Origin: Cyclobacteriaceae bacterium
GTDB lineage: Bacteria > Bacteroidota > Bacteroidia > Cytophagales > Cyclobacteriaceae
Length of the DNA: 64,000 bases
Direction: 5' to 3'
NCBI GenBank assembly: GCA_028278225.1
Contig: JANQEU010000088.1
Location: 1-64,000, forward strand
This document shows, one piece after another, positions 50,129 through 58,697 of the stretch; the first letter of the stretch is position 1, and each line of letters opens with the position of its first letter. Under the pieces are notes generated by a model, which saw only the letters and a list, made by a program, of their open reading frames with translations, ran no database searches and was not told where the DNA came from. The position numbers and the translations under genes were made by a program.

Positions 50129-52756
50129 CTATTCGTCCCTCAGCGACTTCACCGGACTTTCCCTGGCCACCCTGAAGCCTATCAAATAAATAATAGCCAT
50201 CGCGGTAATTGTAATAGAAGCTACCACTACAAGGAAAGGAAACAGATCCAACCGTATCCTGTAAGAAAAACTATTTAGCCAGCCTGAAGCCAGCATCCAT
50301 GTGACCGGGATGGCAACTGCAGATGATAAAATAATGAATTTGATCACATCCTTGCTTTGAAGGATCAAAAGCTGGACAAATGAAGCGCCCAGGACTTTTC
50401 GTATTCCAAATTCCTTTGTTCGATTGGCAATATTGTAAGACAGCGTGCCTATTACTCCGAGGATGGCGATAATGAGGGAAGCTATCGCTGAGCCGGTAAA
50501 TATTTTGCGGTAAACAAGTTCTTTCTCATATGCCCGCTGTATCATGTCATCCATAAAACCCCAGGTCATCACATCATTCCTGTCATATTTATTGTGAATA
50601 TTCTCAATTCTCTCCAGGGACTTCACAATATCCCCACCCGCAAGACGGATCACGATATCATCCAAACTTTGAAACATATTGTTGTAATGCCCGATCACTA
50701 CGGGTCCAATCTCATCATGGAAAGACTCATAATGAAAATCCTGGACGATACCGACTACCTTGGCCCGCAGAAAATCTTCATCAACAGAAATTTCCAGGTG
50801 TTTTCCCAGGGCATTGATCCCGCCAAATTTTGCAGCTCCCGTCTCATTAAGTAGCACACTTGCACTGTCAAATGAGTAGGTACCTGTAAAATTCATGCCA
50901 TGTAAGAGCTCCAGGCCTACCGTCTTCAGGCCGTCTTTATCCATACCATAAAATCGCATTCTCCATTTTCTTTCCGGATCTTCAGTTGTAGCCACATACA
51001 GATTGGCCGAACCCCGGGGTCCCCCCATCATCCGGGTAAGGCCGGTTACATCAGCAATACCGGGAGTACTCAGGAGCTCCCTTTTGATTTGATCAAAGTT
51101 ATTTCTTACATCCACCCAGTTGATCTCTACGACTACCAATTGTTCCGTATCAAAACCCATTGACCGGTTGTTAAGGTAATGATATTGTTGACTGATCACC
51201 AGGAGCAATCCTAACATGCCGGTTACCATCATGAATTGAATGGTCACCAGGATGTTTCGAAGAATATTATTGCCCCTGACAGAAATGATGGAGTTCTTCA
51301 ATACCTGGATAGCAGAAAACCTGCTGAGGACCACCGCCGGGTAGAACCCCGCGAAAACCGTTACCACAGCCACCGTGAGCAGTAAGTAAGGCATGATCGC
51401 TAAAATCATTTCCCAGGTAAGCGTAATATCAATACCGGTAATTTGATTAAAATATGGCAGCGTGATCATGGCCAGTCCCGCTGACACGATAAAAGATATT
51501 ATCACCAGCAGGAACGACTCCGTTAAGAATTGAGTTCTCAGCTGATCCTTACGGGCACCTATCGACTTCCTGACGCCAACTTCCTTTGTTCTCCTAAGGG
51601 ACCTTGCAGTAGCGATGTTCACGTAATTAAAACAAGCCATCGCCAGCACCAATAAAGCGATAACAGCAAAAACCCGAACCTGTCCCATATCACCTTTTAC
51701 AAATGCATTAAGCTGTCCGTCAACTCCGTTCAACCCAAAATGCAGATCATACAGATTGATGGCATAGTGCCTGTTGATCGCATTTTCATCACCAATATTT
51801 TTGCTTAAAACTCTTTTTATACCCTCTTCCAGTAATGCCTCATCCTTCGGGTCCTTAAGAAGTACGAATGTTCCTGTCGGATCTCCCTGCCAGGACATAA
51901 ACCAATTGGGAAACCACGGAGCAACATTAGTGAAGTAATCCTCATAATCCTGAGTGAGGATAAAGTCAAATCTTATGAACGAATTTGAGGGAATTGGAGC
52001 CAGTACGCCGGTTACCGTAAACAACCCGTAAGCCTCAAGGTCAATCACCTCACCGATCGGATTTTGGTCCCCAAATAATTTTACAGCCAGATGCTCGCCG
52101 ATCACAATTGACCGGGACTGCTTAAGTACATTTTCCGGGTTACCATGACTTAAACTAAAGTCGAAGATGTCAAAGAACTGTGGCCCTGCTACTATTCCAC
52201 CCTCCTCGAAGAATCGCTTCCCGTGGACCTCAAACCAGGTAGAAGCAGCATTATGCACGGAAACTGCGTTTTCAACAATTGGCATTTCCTCCCTCAATGC
52301 CTCCGAAAGTTTCATGGATGTCCATATTTCCGGATCCAACCCCTGGGGACCGTGAAATTCCTGAATTACCTGAAATATCCGGTCACCTTTCTTATGAAAG
52401 CGGTCATATGTCAATTCATGATGAACCATCAAGATCATTATGATGAATATGGCAAGACCCATAGACAACCCTATCATGTTCAGTAATGAGAACCTGTAGT
52501 CCTGCGCCAGATGGCGATGCCCGGTTTTTACGTAGTTTCTTAGCATGGGCATCCTTAATTGAAAAGGCGTTTTCAGATTTACCGGTCGAAGTGATTTTAT
52601 CACATCCCAAACGAATCTTCTTTTGGCAGCCCTGGGTGATAATTCCGATTGCTTTTCAAATAACTCGATCAAATCACCTTCGATTTCTTCAATACGATCC
52701 TCACGGCAAAACCAGCGGAGAAACATCAAGGCATAGTATGAGGGTTGTTTTTTCAA
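50129..52756 (-). CDS. MacB/FtsX-type ABC transporter permease with prefix domain, 875 aa
   Basis: A large inner-membrane permease without its own ATPase. The N-terminal 90 residues form a soluble prefix domain (PSYYALMFLRWFCREDRIEEIEGDLIELFEKQ), then two copies of the FtsX/MacB permease unit: helix 1, a periplasmic domain (about 115-370), three helices (about 375-500), and the same order again (about 515-870), so eight transmembrane segments in all. The duplicated halves are common in transporters for peptides or lipids. The start overlaps the PadR stop by 4 bp (ATGA), so the pair is translated together; the regulator is expected to control this gene. The ATPase partner is not adjacent. Confidence 0.88.
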   Translation of the reverse strand: MKKQPSYYALMFLRWFCREDRIEEIEGDLIELFEKQSELSPRAAKRRFVWDVIKSLRPVNLKTPFQLRMPMLRNYVKTGHRHLAQDYRFSLLNMIGLSMGLAIFIIMILMVHHELTYDRFHKKGDRIFQVIQEFHGPQGLDPEIWTSMKLSEALREEMPIVENAVSVHNAASTWFEVHGKRFFEEGGIVAGPQFFDIFDFSLSHGNPENVLKQSRSIVIGEHLAVKLFGDQNPIGEVIDLEAYGLFTVTGVLAPIPSNSFIRFDFILTQDYEDYFTNVAPWFPNWFMSWQGDPTGTFVLLKDPKDEALLEEGIKRVLSKNIGDENAINRHYAINLYDLHFGLNGVDGQLNAFVKGDMGQVRVFAVIALLVLAMACFNYVNIATARSLRRTKEVGVRKSIGARKDQLRTQFLTESFLLVIISFIVSAGLAMITLPYFNQITGIDITLTWEMILAIMPYLLLTVAVVTVFAGFYPAVVLSRFSAIQVLKNSIISVRGNNILRNILVTIQFMMVTGMLGLLLVISQQYHYLNNRSMGFDTEQLVVVEINWVDVRNNFDQIKRELLSTPGIADVTGLTRMMGGPRGSANLYVATTEDPERKWRMRFYGMDKDGLKTVGLELLHGMNFTGTYSFDSASVLLNETGAAKFGGINALGKHLEISVDEDFLRAKVVGIVQDFHYESFHDEIGPVVIGHYNNMFQSLDDIVIRLAGGDIVKSLERIENIHNKYDRNDVMTWGFMDDMIQRAYEKELVYRKIFTGSAIASLIIAILGVIGTLSYNIANRTKEFGIRKVLGASFVQLLILQSKDVIKFIILSSAVAIPVTWMLASGWLNSFSYRIRLDLFPFLVVVASITITAMAIIYLIGFRVARESPVKSLRDE

Positions 52757-53079
52757 TTGAATGAGATTTTCGGGATTTGCTGATATATGCCCGTACGAAG
52801 TGCATACTGGTCATCCAGAATTTTTTTCCCGGCCGAGGTAATAACATAAAATTTTTTCCGTCTTCCGCCCCTGTCCGAGGTGATCCCACCAAACCTGGAA
52901 TGCACAAAGCCTTTGTTCTCCAGTCTTTTAAGTGCCACATGGATTGCACTAACATTTACTTTTCTGCCCAATTTCTCTTCAAGGTTTTCAAGGATCGCAA
53001 CACCGTACGCCTCATCGTGAAGCGCGGCCACCATCAGCAGGACCAGTTCTTCAAATTCACCAAGAGATCGTTCTTTCAT
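52753..53079 (-). CDS. PadR-family transcriptional regulator
   Basis: A 108-residue winged-helix repressor: LGEFEELVLLMVAALHDEAYGVAILENLEEKLG, then the recognition helix VNVSAIHVALKRLENKGFVHSRFGG and the wing GGRRKKFYVITSAGKKIL. It is coupled to the permease gene and has a 13-bp inverted repeat 10-65 bp upstream (53089-53144), the likely operator. PadR proteins often respond to toxic compounds and repress an efflux gene; the effector here is unknown. Confidence 0.93.
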   Translation of the reverse strand: MKERSLGEFEELVLLMVAALHDEAYGVAILENLEEKLGRKVNVSAIHVALKRLENKGFVHSRFGGITSDRGGRRKKFYVITSAGKKILDDQYALRTGIYQQIPKISFN

Positions 53080-53088
53080 ATCAAATCC

Positions 53089-53144
53089 GATTTACTTAAC
53101 AAACGTGAATATAATAAATTAGTTTCATAATTGTTAAGTAAATC
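53089..53144. promoter_or_regulatory. 13-bp inverted repeat, candidate PadR operator
   Basis: GATTTACTTAACA (53089-53101) and TGTTAAGTAAATC (53132-53144) are exact inverted copies separated by 30 bp. They begin 10 bp from the PadR start, in the promoter zone of the regulator-permease unit. Confidence 0.6.
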
Positions 53145-53170
53145 AGTTTTTCAGTCTTTCAAAAAAAGTA

Positions 53171-53222
53171 GCTTACTGGTAAGTTACCAAATAGTAACTT
53201 ACTCTTTGGTAAGTTACCAAAT
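53171..53222. promoter_or_regulatory. Repeated GGTAAGTTACCAAAT motifs upstream of an ATPase gene
   Basis: GGTAAGTTACCAAAT occurs at 53178-53192 and 53208-53222, 30 bp apart, with an inverted GTAACTTAC at 53194-53202 between them. Each copy is itself a partial palindrome (GGTAAGTTACC). They directly precede the ATPase start and look like repeated operator sites. Confidence 0.6.
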
Positions 53223-53239
53223 GGTTAGTAAATTTGGTT

Positions 53240-54421
53240 ATGGATTCAATATCCCCGTTCCAATTCGGGCAGGTAGTTAATAAGAAATATTTCACTGACC
53301 GCGAGACAGAAAGCAAGATCCTCAAAGACAATATCCTGGCTGCCAACAATACAATCCTCATCTCGCCACGGAGATTTGGTAAATCTTCATTGGTGAAACA
53401 GGTTCTTGATGGACTTCAGCCAAATAAGGATTACGTCACTGTCAGACTGGATCTGACCACATCGCGTACTGAAAATAGTTTCCTGGAGAATTTTGGTCAA
53501 AAAATAATTGAAGCCAACAGTGACAGAACGTCCCGGTGGATAAAAAAAATAAGTGAAAATCTGAAATACATTATCCCCATGGTCTCCTATGGCACTGGCG
53601 GACCAGGGGAAACAGTTTCCCTGTCATTCAACTGGGTCGATCGCCGGAAAACCCGTGAGGAAATTTTAAAGCTACCTCAATTAATGGCTGAGCAAACCGG
53701 GAAAAAGCAAATTGTCTCTATCGATGAATTTCAAAACATTCAGAAGTATCAGGGTTCCCTTGATTTTCAGTCCGAATTACGTGCCCACTGGCAACATCAC
53801 AATCATGTGGCTTATGTGTTATTCGGCAGTAAGCGACACATGATGGAGAGTATTTTCTCAGACCGGTCAGCTCCTTTCTACAATTTCGGACAGGTTATGA
53901 AAATCGGCAAAATCGCTGAAAAACACTGGGTACCGTTCCTGACCAAGAAATTTTCCGCCACAGCGAAAAAAATCTCAAGTCAGTATGCCAAAGTAATCTG
54001 CCGATGGATGAACCAACATCCCGAGTCTATTCAGTTCTGTGCTCATATGATCTGGTCCGATGCCTCCGGTCAAATCACGGATCAGCATATGGTTCAGGGC
54101 CTTACCCGTTTTCTAAATGCAACCCAGATCCATTTCCTGGATATTTTTGATGACCTAAGCAATATCCAGATCAACCTGATCAAGGCGATTTTAAGCGGCG
54201 AAGAAAAGCTCACGTCCAAAGCAACAATAGAAAAATATGAACTGGGAACATCCGCCGGAGCAATCAAAGCCAGGACTTCCCTCCGGAATGGTGATATCAT
54301 TGAAAACGTTTCCGAGGGTAATTATCAATTGATCAATCCCTCGTTCGAATTGTGGTTCAGAAAAAAAGTTACGCAGGAAGATGTGATCGAAAAATGCAGG
54401 CAGGACTTGTTTGTTTCCTGA
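53240..54421 (+). CDS. AAA-family ATPase, archaeal-type predicted ATPase
   Basis: A 393-residue ATPase of the kind annotated as 'ATP-binding protein, AAA_14/ATPase_2'. The Walker A site is SPRRFGKSSLVKQVL (an RF-GKS variant), the Walker B site is IVSIDEFQNIQKY, and sensor-like residues follow. The C-terminal part carries a winged-helix-like tail (GAIKARTSLRNGDIIENVSEGNYQL). Such proteins are frequent in Bacteroidota, often as orphans, with unknown function. ATG at 53240 was chosen over the TTG two codons earlier. The repeated motifs upstream suggest tight regulation. Confidence 0.85.
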   Translation: MDSISPFQFGQVVNKKYFTDRETESKILKDNILAANNTILISPRRFGKSSLVKQVLDGLQPNKDYVTVRLDLTTSRTENSFLENFGQKIIEANSDRTSRWIKKISENLKYIIPMVSYGTGGPGETVSLSFNWVDRRKTREEILKLPQLMAEQTGKKQIVSIDEFQNIQKYQGSLDFQSELRAHWQHHNHVAYVLFGSKRHMMESIFSDRSAPFYNFGQVMKIGKIAEKHWVPFLTKKFSATAKKISSQYAKVICRWMNQHPESIQFCAHMIWSDASGQITDQHMVQGLTRFLNATQIHFLDIFDDLSNIQINLIKAILSGEEKLTSKATIEKYELGTSAGAIKARTSLRNGDIIENVSEGNYQLINPSFELWFRKKVTQEDVIEKCRQDLFVS

Positions 54422-54435
54422 ATACAGTTTATTTT

Positions 54436-54453
54436 AGAATGAACATTCATTCT
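54436..54453. promoter_or_regulatory. Operator palindrome before the TetR gene
   Basis: AGAATGA-ACAT-TCATTCT: inverted arms of 7 bp around a 4-bp centre, with the core TGAACATTCA at 54440-54449. The same 10-bp core occurs at 55049-55058 before the SDR gene. A TetR protein is the natural ligand. Confidence 0.75.
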
Positions 54454-54469
54454 ATCACACTCATAGGAA

Positions 54470-55027
54470 ATGAACCGCCGGGAAGCAATACTTGAAGCCA
54501 CACTTAATCTGGTAGCGGAAAGGGGATTGTATGATACCCCCATGAGCGAAGTGGCCAGGGAGGCAGAAGTGGCGGCAGGTACGATCTACCACTATTTCAA
54601 CAGTAAGGAAAGCCTCATCATGGAACTCTACAAAGATATTAGGTCCAGGCTGGGACAGGCCCTAATGAAGCGATATGATAACCGGTCACCCTACCAGGAA
54701 CAATTTGCACGCTTCTGGAGAAATCTCTTTACTTTTTTCATCACCCATCCCCTTCAATTTCGGTTTTTGGAGCAATTTGACAATTCACCTTACTATAACA
54801 GTATATCGAATGAAGAGAAGGAAAAGTATTTTCTTCCGCTATTAAAATTTATTGAAAGAGGCCTGGATGAAGAAATATTCAGGAAAATGGAATCCCAACT
54901 GATGATGAGTATTTTGTACGGATCAATATCTGCCGTCGCCAAAAGCCACATCCGGGGAGAGCTATCAATTGACTCATCCAAACTTTATAAATCAATCGGA
55001 GTTTCCTGGAGAGGTTTGGCGAATTAG
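54470..55027 (+). CDS. TetR/AcrR-family transcriptional regulator
   Basis: A 185-residue repressor with the N-terminal TetR HTH: MNRREAILEATLNLVAERGLYDTPMSEVAREAEVAAGTIYHYFNSKESLIMELY, and a helical ligand-binding domain. AGGAAA precedes the ATG. It is transcribed towards the SDR gene, with a TGAACATTCA operator core before each of the two genes; autoregulation and control of the SDR are likely. Ligand unknown. Confidence 0.92.
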   Translation: MNRREAILEATLNLVAERGLYDTPMSEVAREAEVAAGTIYHYFNSKESLIMELYKDIRSRLGQALMKRYDNRSPYQEQFARFWRNLFTFFITHPLQFRFLEQFDNSPYYNSISNEEKEKYFLPLLKFIERGLDEEIFRKMESQLMMSILYGSISAVAKSHIRGELSIDSSKLYKSIGVSWRGLAN

Positions 55028-55048
55028 CTATGAATTATAAAAACTAAA

Positions 55049-55058
55049 TGAACATTCA
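55049..55058. promoter_or_regulatory. Second TetR operator core (TGAACATTCA)
   Basis: The same 10-bp core as at 54440-54449, here 15 bp before the SDR ATG in the 46-bp spacer between tetR and the SDR gene. Confidence 0.65.
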
Positions 55059-55073
55059 ATCAAAACAAAAACA

Positions 55074-55856
55074 ATGAAACACACAGCGCTGGTGACCGGC
55101 AGTTCAGGCGGGATCGGGTTGGAAATTGCAAAAATCCACGCGGAAAACGGTGGGGATCTTATTCTGGTAGCCAGAAGCACCACTAAACTGAAGGCCATCA
55201 GGGAAAACCTGGAAAGTAAGTATGGTGTGTCCGTGGAGATCCTCCCCAAAGATCTATCAATACCTGATGCTGCCGAGGAGATTTATCACGATGTGAGTGA
55301 TAGGGGTATTGAAGTGGATTTTTTGATGAATTGCGCCGGCTTCGGAGACTATGGTTATTTTCATGAAACTAACTGGGAGAAGGAAGAAATGATGATCAAT
55401 CTCAATATGCTGGCATTAACGCAACTCACTAAACTCTTCGGTAGAAAAATGATTTCAAGGCGATATGGCCATATCATGAATGTAGCATCGACAGCAGCGT
55501 TCTTTCCCGGACCCCTGATGTCCGTGTATTATGCAACAAAGCATTATGTTCTTGCCTTCACCGAAGGCATTGCCAATGAATGGGCTGACTTTGGTGTGAA
55601 AGTAAGCGCACTCTGCCCCGGGCCGACAGCCACGGGATTTCAGGTTGCTGCGGAACTGGAAGGGTCAAAACTGGTTAAAGGCAGAAAACTTGCCACGCCT
55701 GAAGAAGTTGCCCGGTTTGGGTACAGGTCCCTGCTCGATGGCAGGATTGTCGCAGTGCATGGGTTTACCAATAAACTGTTGTCAGTGACATTTGGGCTTT
55801 TGCCTGATGCGGTCACTGCTAAATTAGTACGAAATATGCAGGAAAGAAGCCGCTGA
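55074..55856 (+). CDS. Short-chain dehydrogenase/reductase, 260 aa
   Basis: An NAD(P)-dependent oxidoreductase with the full SDR catalytic set: TGSSGGIGLEIAKIHAENGG (cofactor), NCAGFGDYG, the Ser in MNVASTAAFFPGP and Tyr-x3-Lys in SVYYATKHYVLAFTEG. Substrate unknown; the last 60 residues (GRKLATPEEVARFGYRSLLDG) match members that handle acyl or hydroxysteroid-like substrates. It is probably under control of the TetR protein. Confidence 0.92.
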   Translation: MKHTALVTGSSGGIGLEIAKIHAENGGDLILVARSTTKLKAIRENLESKYGVSVEILPKDLSIPDAAEEIYHDVSDRGIEVDFLMNCAGFGDYGYFHETNWEKEEMMINLNMLALTQLTKLFGRKMISRRYGHIMNVASTAAFFPGPLMSVYYATKHYVLAFTEGIANEWADFGVKVSALCPGPTATGFQVAAELEGSKLVKGRKLATPEEVARFGYRSLLDGRIVAVHGFTNKLLSVTFGLLPDAVTAKLVRNMQERSR

Positions 55857-55911
55857 ATGTAGCGGATAAAATTCTATTCTATGTTTTTTGATGATAAAAA
55901 CTGACTCTTTT

Positions 55912-57969
55912 ATGAAACGGATCTCCTTATTAAAGCTATGTGTCCTCCTGGTATTGGTTAGTAGTGCTCAAATCAATCAACAGGATTGGGAAATAACTAC
56001 CACCCAAATTGATCCCGGCAGCTATTTCGGTGTTACCGTCGCTAACGGTATGGTTGGGCTGATCTCCTCCCCTGAACCATTCAGAATCGAGGATGTTGTG
56101 CTCAATGGGGCATTTGATACCTATGGAAGAGGACGGGTTTCTAACATAATGAGGGTGTTCAACTTCGCAGATATAGAATTTGTAAATCCGGAATTTACAG
56201 AAGAAGGAAAGAATGAGTATGCGGAAATGTTCAGCGCAGGGAGTATCAGAGAAAAATCACAAACGATAAATTTCCGGTATGGAACATTTATTTCCCATGT
56301 TGAGTATGAGAAGCTTTCCGTAGAATATAAAATAAGGTCGCTACGCCATTTGCCTTTTACTTCCATGGTTGAGGTAAAAATTGATGCTAAGGCAGACATT
56401 GATATATCCCCGGCAAGTATCATGGAGGCGCCTGAGATCCTGCGAGATGTCTTAAACCACTATGCCGTGATAGATGTGCCGGGCCATACCAGGGTTCCGT
56501 TAATGACCTCAACAGCATTGAGTCCAACCGGGAAACTTAAGGTGGCCGCTTCCTCTGCAATACTTTTTGAGGAAGGAGAACATTTGTCACTGATACATGA
56601 GGAAAGAAATTATGACAATCACAGGCTCAAATTCAGCAAAAAACTTGCGAGAGGCGAATCGTTTAATTTCACCATTTTCGGAACAGTATGTACTTCCGAA
56701 AACTTTTCTGATCCGCGAAATGAAGCTGAACGACTCACGCTTTATGCCTATCTCGAAGGAAAAGAGCGCAATATCAAACGCCACAATGCCGAATGGGATG
56801 ATCTATGGAAAGGAGATATCATCATCGATGGCAATGCGGAAATACAAAAAGATGTCAGATTTGCACTGTATCATCTCTATTCATTTGCCAGGGTCGGTAC
56901 ATCTTATAGCATGTCTCCTATGGGGCTATCTGGTCTTGGGTACAACGGACATGTCTTCTGGGATACGGAATTATGGATGTATCCCCCGTTACTGCTTTTT
57001 CATCCCGACATTGCAAAGTCCCTCCTTGAATATCGATTCGAAAGATTAGAAGCCGCAAAAGCAAACGCCTTCAGTCATGGGTATAAAGGTGCCATGTTCC
57101 CCTGGGAATCGGATGATGCCGGACAGGAGGCCACCCCCATTTGGGCATTGACCGGTCCTTTTGAGCATCACATTACCGGTGATGTGGGATGGGCATTCTG
57201 GAAATACTACCAGGTAACAAAAGACAGACAATGGTTATCTGAAAGGGGGTATCCGGTGTTAAAAGAAGTCGCCGATTTCTGGGTCAGCCGTGTTGAAAAA
57301 GGGACAGATGGACAGTTACACATCAGAAATGTCGTCGGTGCCGATGAATATGCGGAAGGAGTAGACGATAATGCGTTTACAAATGCCATTGCAAAGGTCG
57401 TTTTAGGTTACGCAACGGAAGCGGCGGTAACATTAGGTGTCAAACCTGACCCTCTTTGGGCGACGACGGCTGAAAAAATCCCGATATTGAAATTTAAGGA
57501 CGGGGTGACGAGGGAACATGCAACTTACAACGGAGAAACCATCAAACAGGCAGATGTCAATTTGCTTTCTTACCCGCTTGAACTCATCAGGGAACCGGAA
57601 AAAATCAAGCGTGATATTGACTACTACGAAAGCAGGTATGACAAAGGCGGTCCGGCAATGGGGTTTTCCATATTATCAATTCTTTATAACTGGGTCGGAG
57701 AAGCAGAAAAATCGTATAAGTATTTCCGGCAAAGCTACCAGCCAAATTTAGTTCTCCCTTTTGGAGTGATCTCAGAAATGGCCGGAGGCACAAATCCATA
57801 CTTTGCTACCGGGGCGGGTGGCATGCTGCAGGCAATCCTTGCAGGGTACGGAGGATTGGAAATCACTAATGAAGGCATCATCCAGCGGCAGGTTGAAATA
57901 CCCAAATCCTGGGTAAAAATTACAATCAAGGGCATCGGGATCGATAACAAAACTTTTACTTCGGAATAG
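55912..57969 (+). CDS. Secreted glycoside hydrolase/phosphorylase family 65 enzyme
   Basis: A periplasmic or secreted GH65-type enzyme (maltose, kojibiose or trehalose phosphorylase or acid trehalase family), 685 residues. The signal peptide is MKRISLLKLCVLLVLVSSAQ; an N-terminal beta-sandwich (30-270) is followed by an (alpha/alpha)6 barrel, with the catalytic Glu region VVGADEYAEGVDDNAFTNA near residue 475. Conserved barrel motifs include WDTELWMYPPLLLFHPDIAKSLLEYR. ATG at 55912 was chosen because the signal peptide starts there; an ATG at 55891 is possible. No transporter or regulator for the sugar is adjacent. Confidence 0.85.
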   Translation: MKRISLLKLCVLLVLVSSAQINQQDWEITTTQIDPGSYFGVTVANGMVGLISSPEPFRIEDVVLNGAFDTYGRGRVSNIMRVFNFADIEFVNPEFTEEGKNEYAEMFSAGSIREKSQTINFRYGTFISHVEYEKLSVEYKIRSLRHLPFTSMVEVKIDAKADIDISPASIMEAPEILRDVLNHYAVIDVPGHTRVPLMTSTALSPTGKLKVAASSAILFEEGEHLSLIHEERNYDNHRLKFSKKLARGESFNFTIFGTVCTSENFSDPRNEAERLTLYAYLEGKERNIKRHNAEWDDLWKGDIIIDGNAEIQKDVRFALYHLYSFARVGTSYSMSPMGLSGLGYNGHVFWDTELWMYPPLLLFHPDIAKSLLEYRFERLEAAKANAFSHGYKGAMFPWESDDAGQEATPIWALTGPFEHHITGDVGWAFWKYYQVTKDRQWLSERGYPVLKEVADFWVSRVEKGTDGQLHIRNVVGADEYAEGVDDNAFTNAIAKVVLGYATEAAVTLGVKPDPLWATTAEKIPILKFKDGVTREHATYNGETIKQADVNLLSYPLELIREPEKIKRDIDYYESRYDKGGPAMGFSILSILYNWVGEAEKSYKYFRQSYQPNLVLPFGVISEMAGGTNPYFATGAGGMLQAILAGYGGLEITNEGIIQRQVEIPKSWVKITIKGIGIDNKTFTSE

Positions 57970-58075
57970 CCTGGTACACATTTCCTATTGATTTTTGTCA
58001 ACCAGCTACCTTAATATGGTCATAGGAATTCGGTGAAAATTTGACTAAATAAAGTCAGAATCAAACAATGTGGCC

Positions 58076-58516
58076 ATGAAACTTGCACTTACACAGCGTA
58101 AGCCGTGGGTCACCGCTGGCTATCCAAAGTGGTTGTGTTTTCTTCGAATGGCCTTAGGTGTATTCATAGCTTACAAAGGCCTTTATTACATGTTTAATAT
58201 GGGCCAGTTTCAGACACTGCCTTATGAAGGGATGAACCCAATGGTCGACATTATGCTGTTCCATTTGGTGACTTTTATTCATCTGGTAGGGGGAATTTTC
58301 ATCACTCTGGGTTTCAGAACCCGGGTAATGGCTTTGGCGCAAATACCCCTGGTTCTGGGAGCCCTGGTCTTATTGAATAGTTCAAGCAGACTGATTGTGT
58401 GGGATACTACCACTGAGCTCGTTGTTTCCATTGTAGTACTGGTATTACTATTTGTCTATTTGATCTTTGGATCCGGCGATTTCTCAATGGACGGAATGAA
58501 AAGAAAAAAAGCGTAG
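58076..58516 (+). CDS. DoxX-family membrane protein
   Basis: A 146-residue membrane protein with four hydrophobic segments, matching the DoxX/DoxD family size. Visible are RKPWVTAGYPKWLCFLRMALGVFIAYKGLYYMFN, TFIHLVGGIFITLGFRTRVMALAQIPLVLGALVL and a Lys-rich tail (MKRKKA). Function in most members is unknown. It begins 107 bp after the GH65 stop; a GTG two codons earlier is possible. A terminator follows at 58568-58592. Confidence 0.85.
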   Translation: MKLALTQRKPWVTAGYPKWLCFLRMALGVFIAYKGLYYMFNMGQFQTLPYEGMNPMVDIMLFHLVTFIHLVGGIFITLGFRTRVMALAQIPLVLGALVLLNSSSRLIVWDTTTELVVSIVVLVLLFVYLIFGSGDFSMDGMKRKKA

Positions 58517-58567
58517 ATCCCTCTTTCCATCTGCAAATCGGGATTCAGTCTGATCAGGAACAAAAAA

Positions 58568-58592
58568 AGAGACATCCGCCTGTTGGCGGATG
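58568..58592. terminator. Intrinsic terminator hairpin
   Basis: CATCCGCC-TGTT-GGCGGATG, a perfect 8-bp stem preceded by AAAAAAAGAGA and followed by GCTCTTCG on the plus strand. It separates the rightward DoxX gene from the convergent leftward MFS gene. Confidence 0.65.
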
Positions 58593-58697
58593 GCTCTTCG
58601 TTGTTTTGGAAAGGCCTATTTGGTTGAAACCGGAGTAAAAGTACATAGGATAGAGACACCATAAAATACCACATTTTGGGTATTTTTTGTTCTCCGA

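Noticed and set aside
53171-53222. A CRISPR-like array
   Set aside because: Only two direct copies at 30-bp distance, with palindromic cores and no spacers; an operator is more likely.
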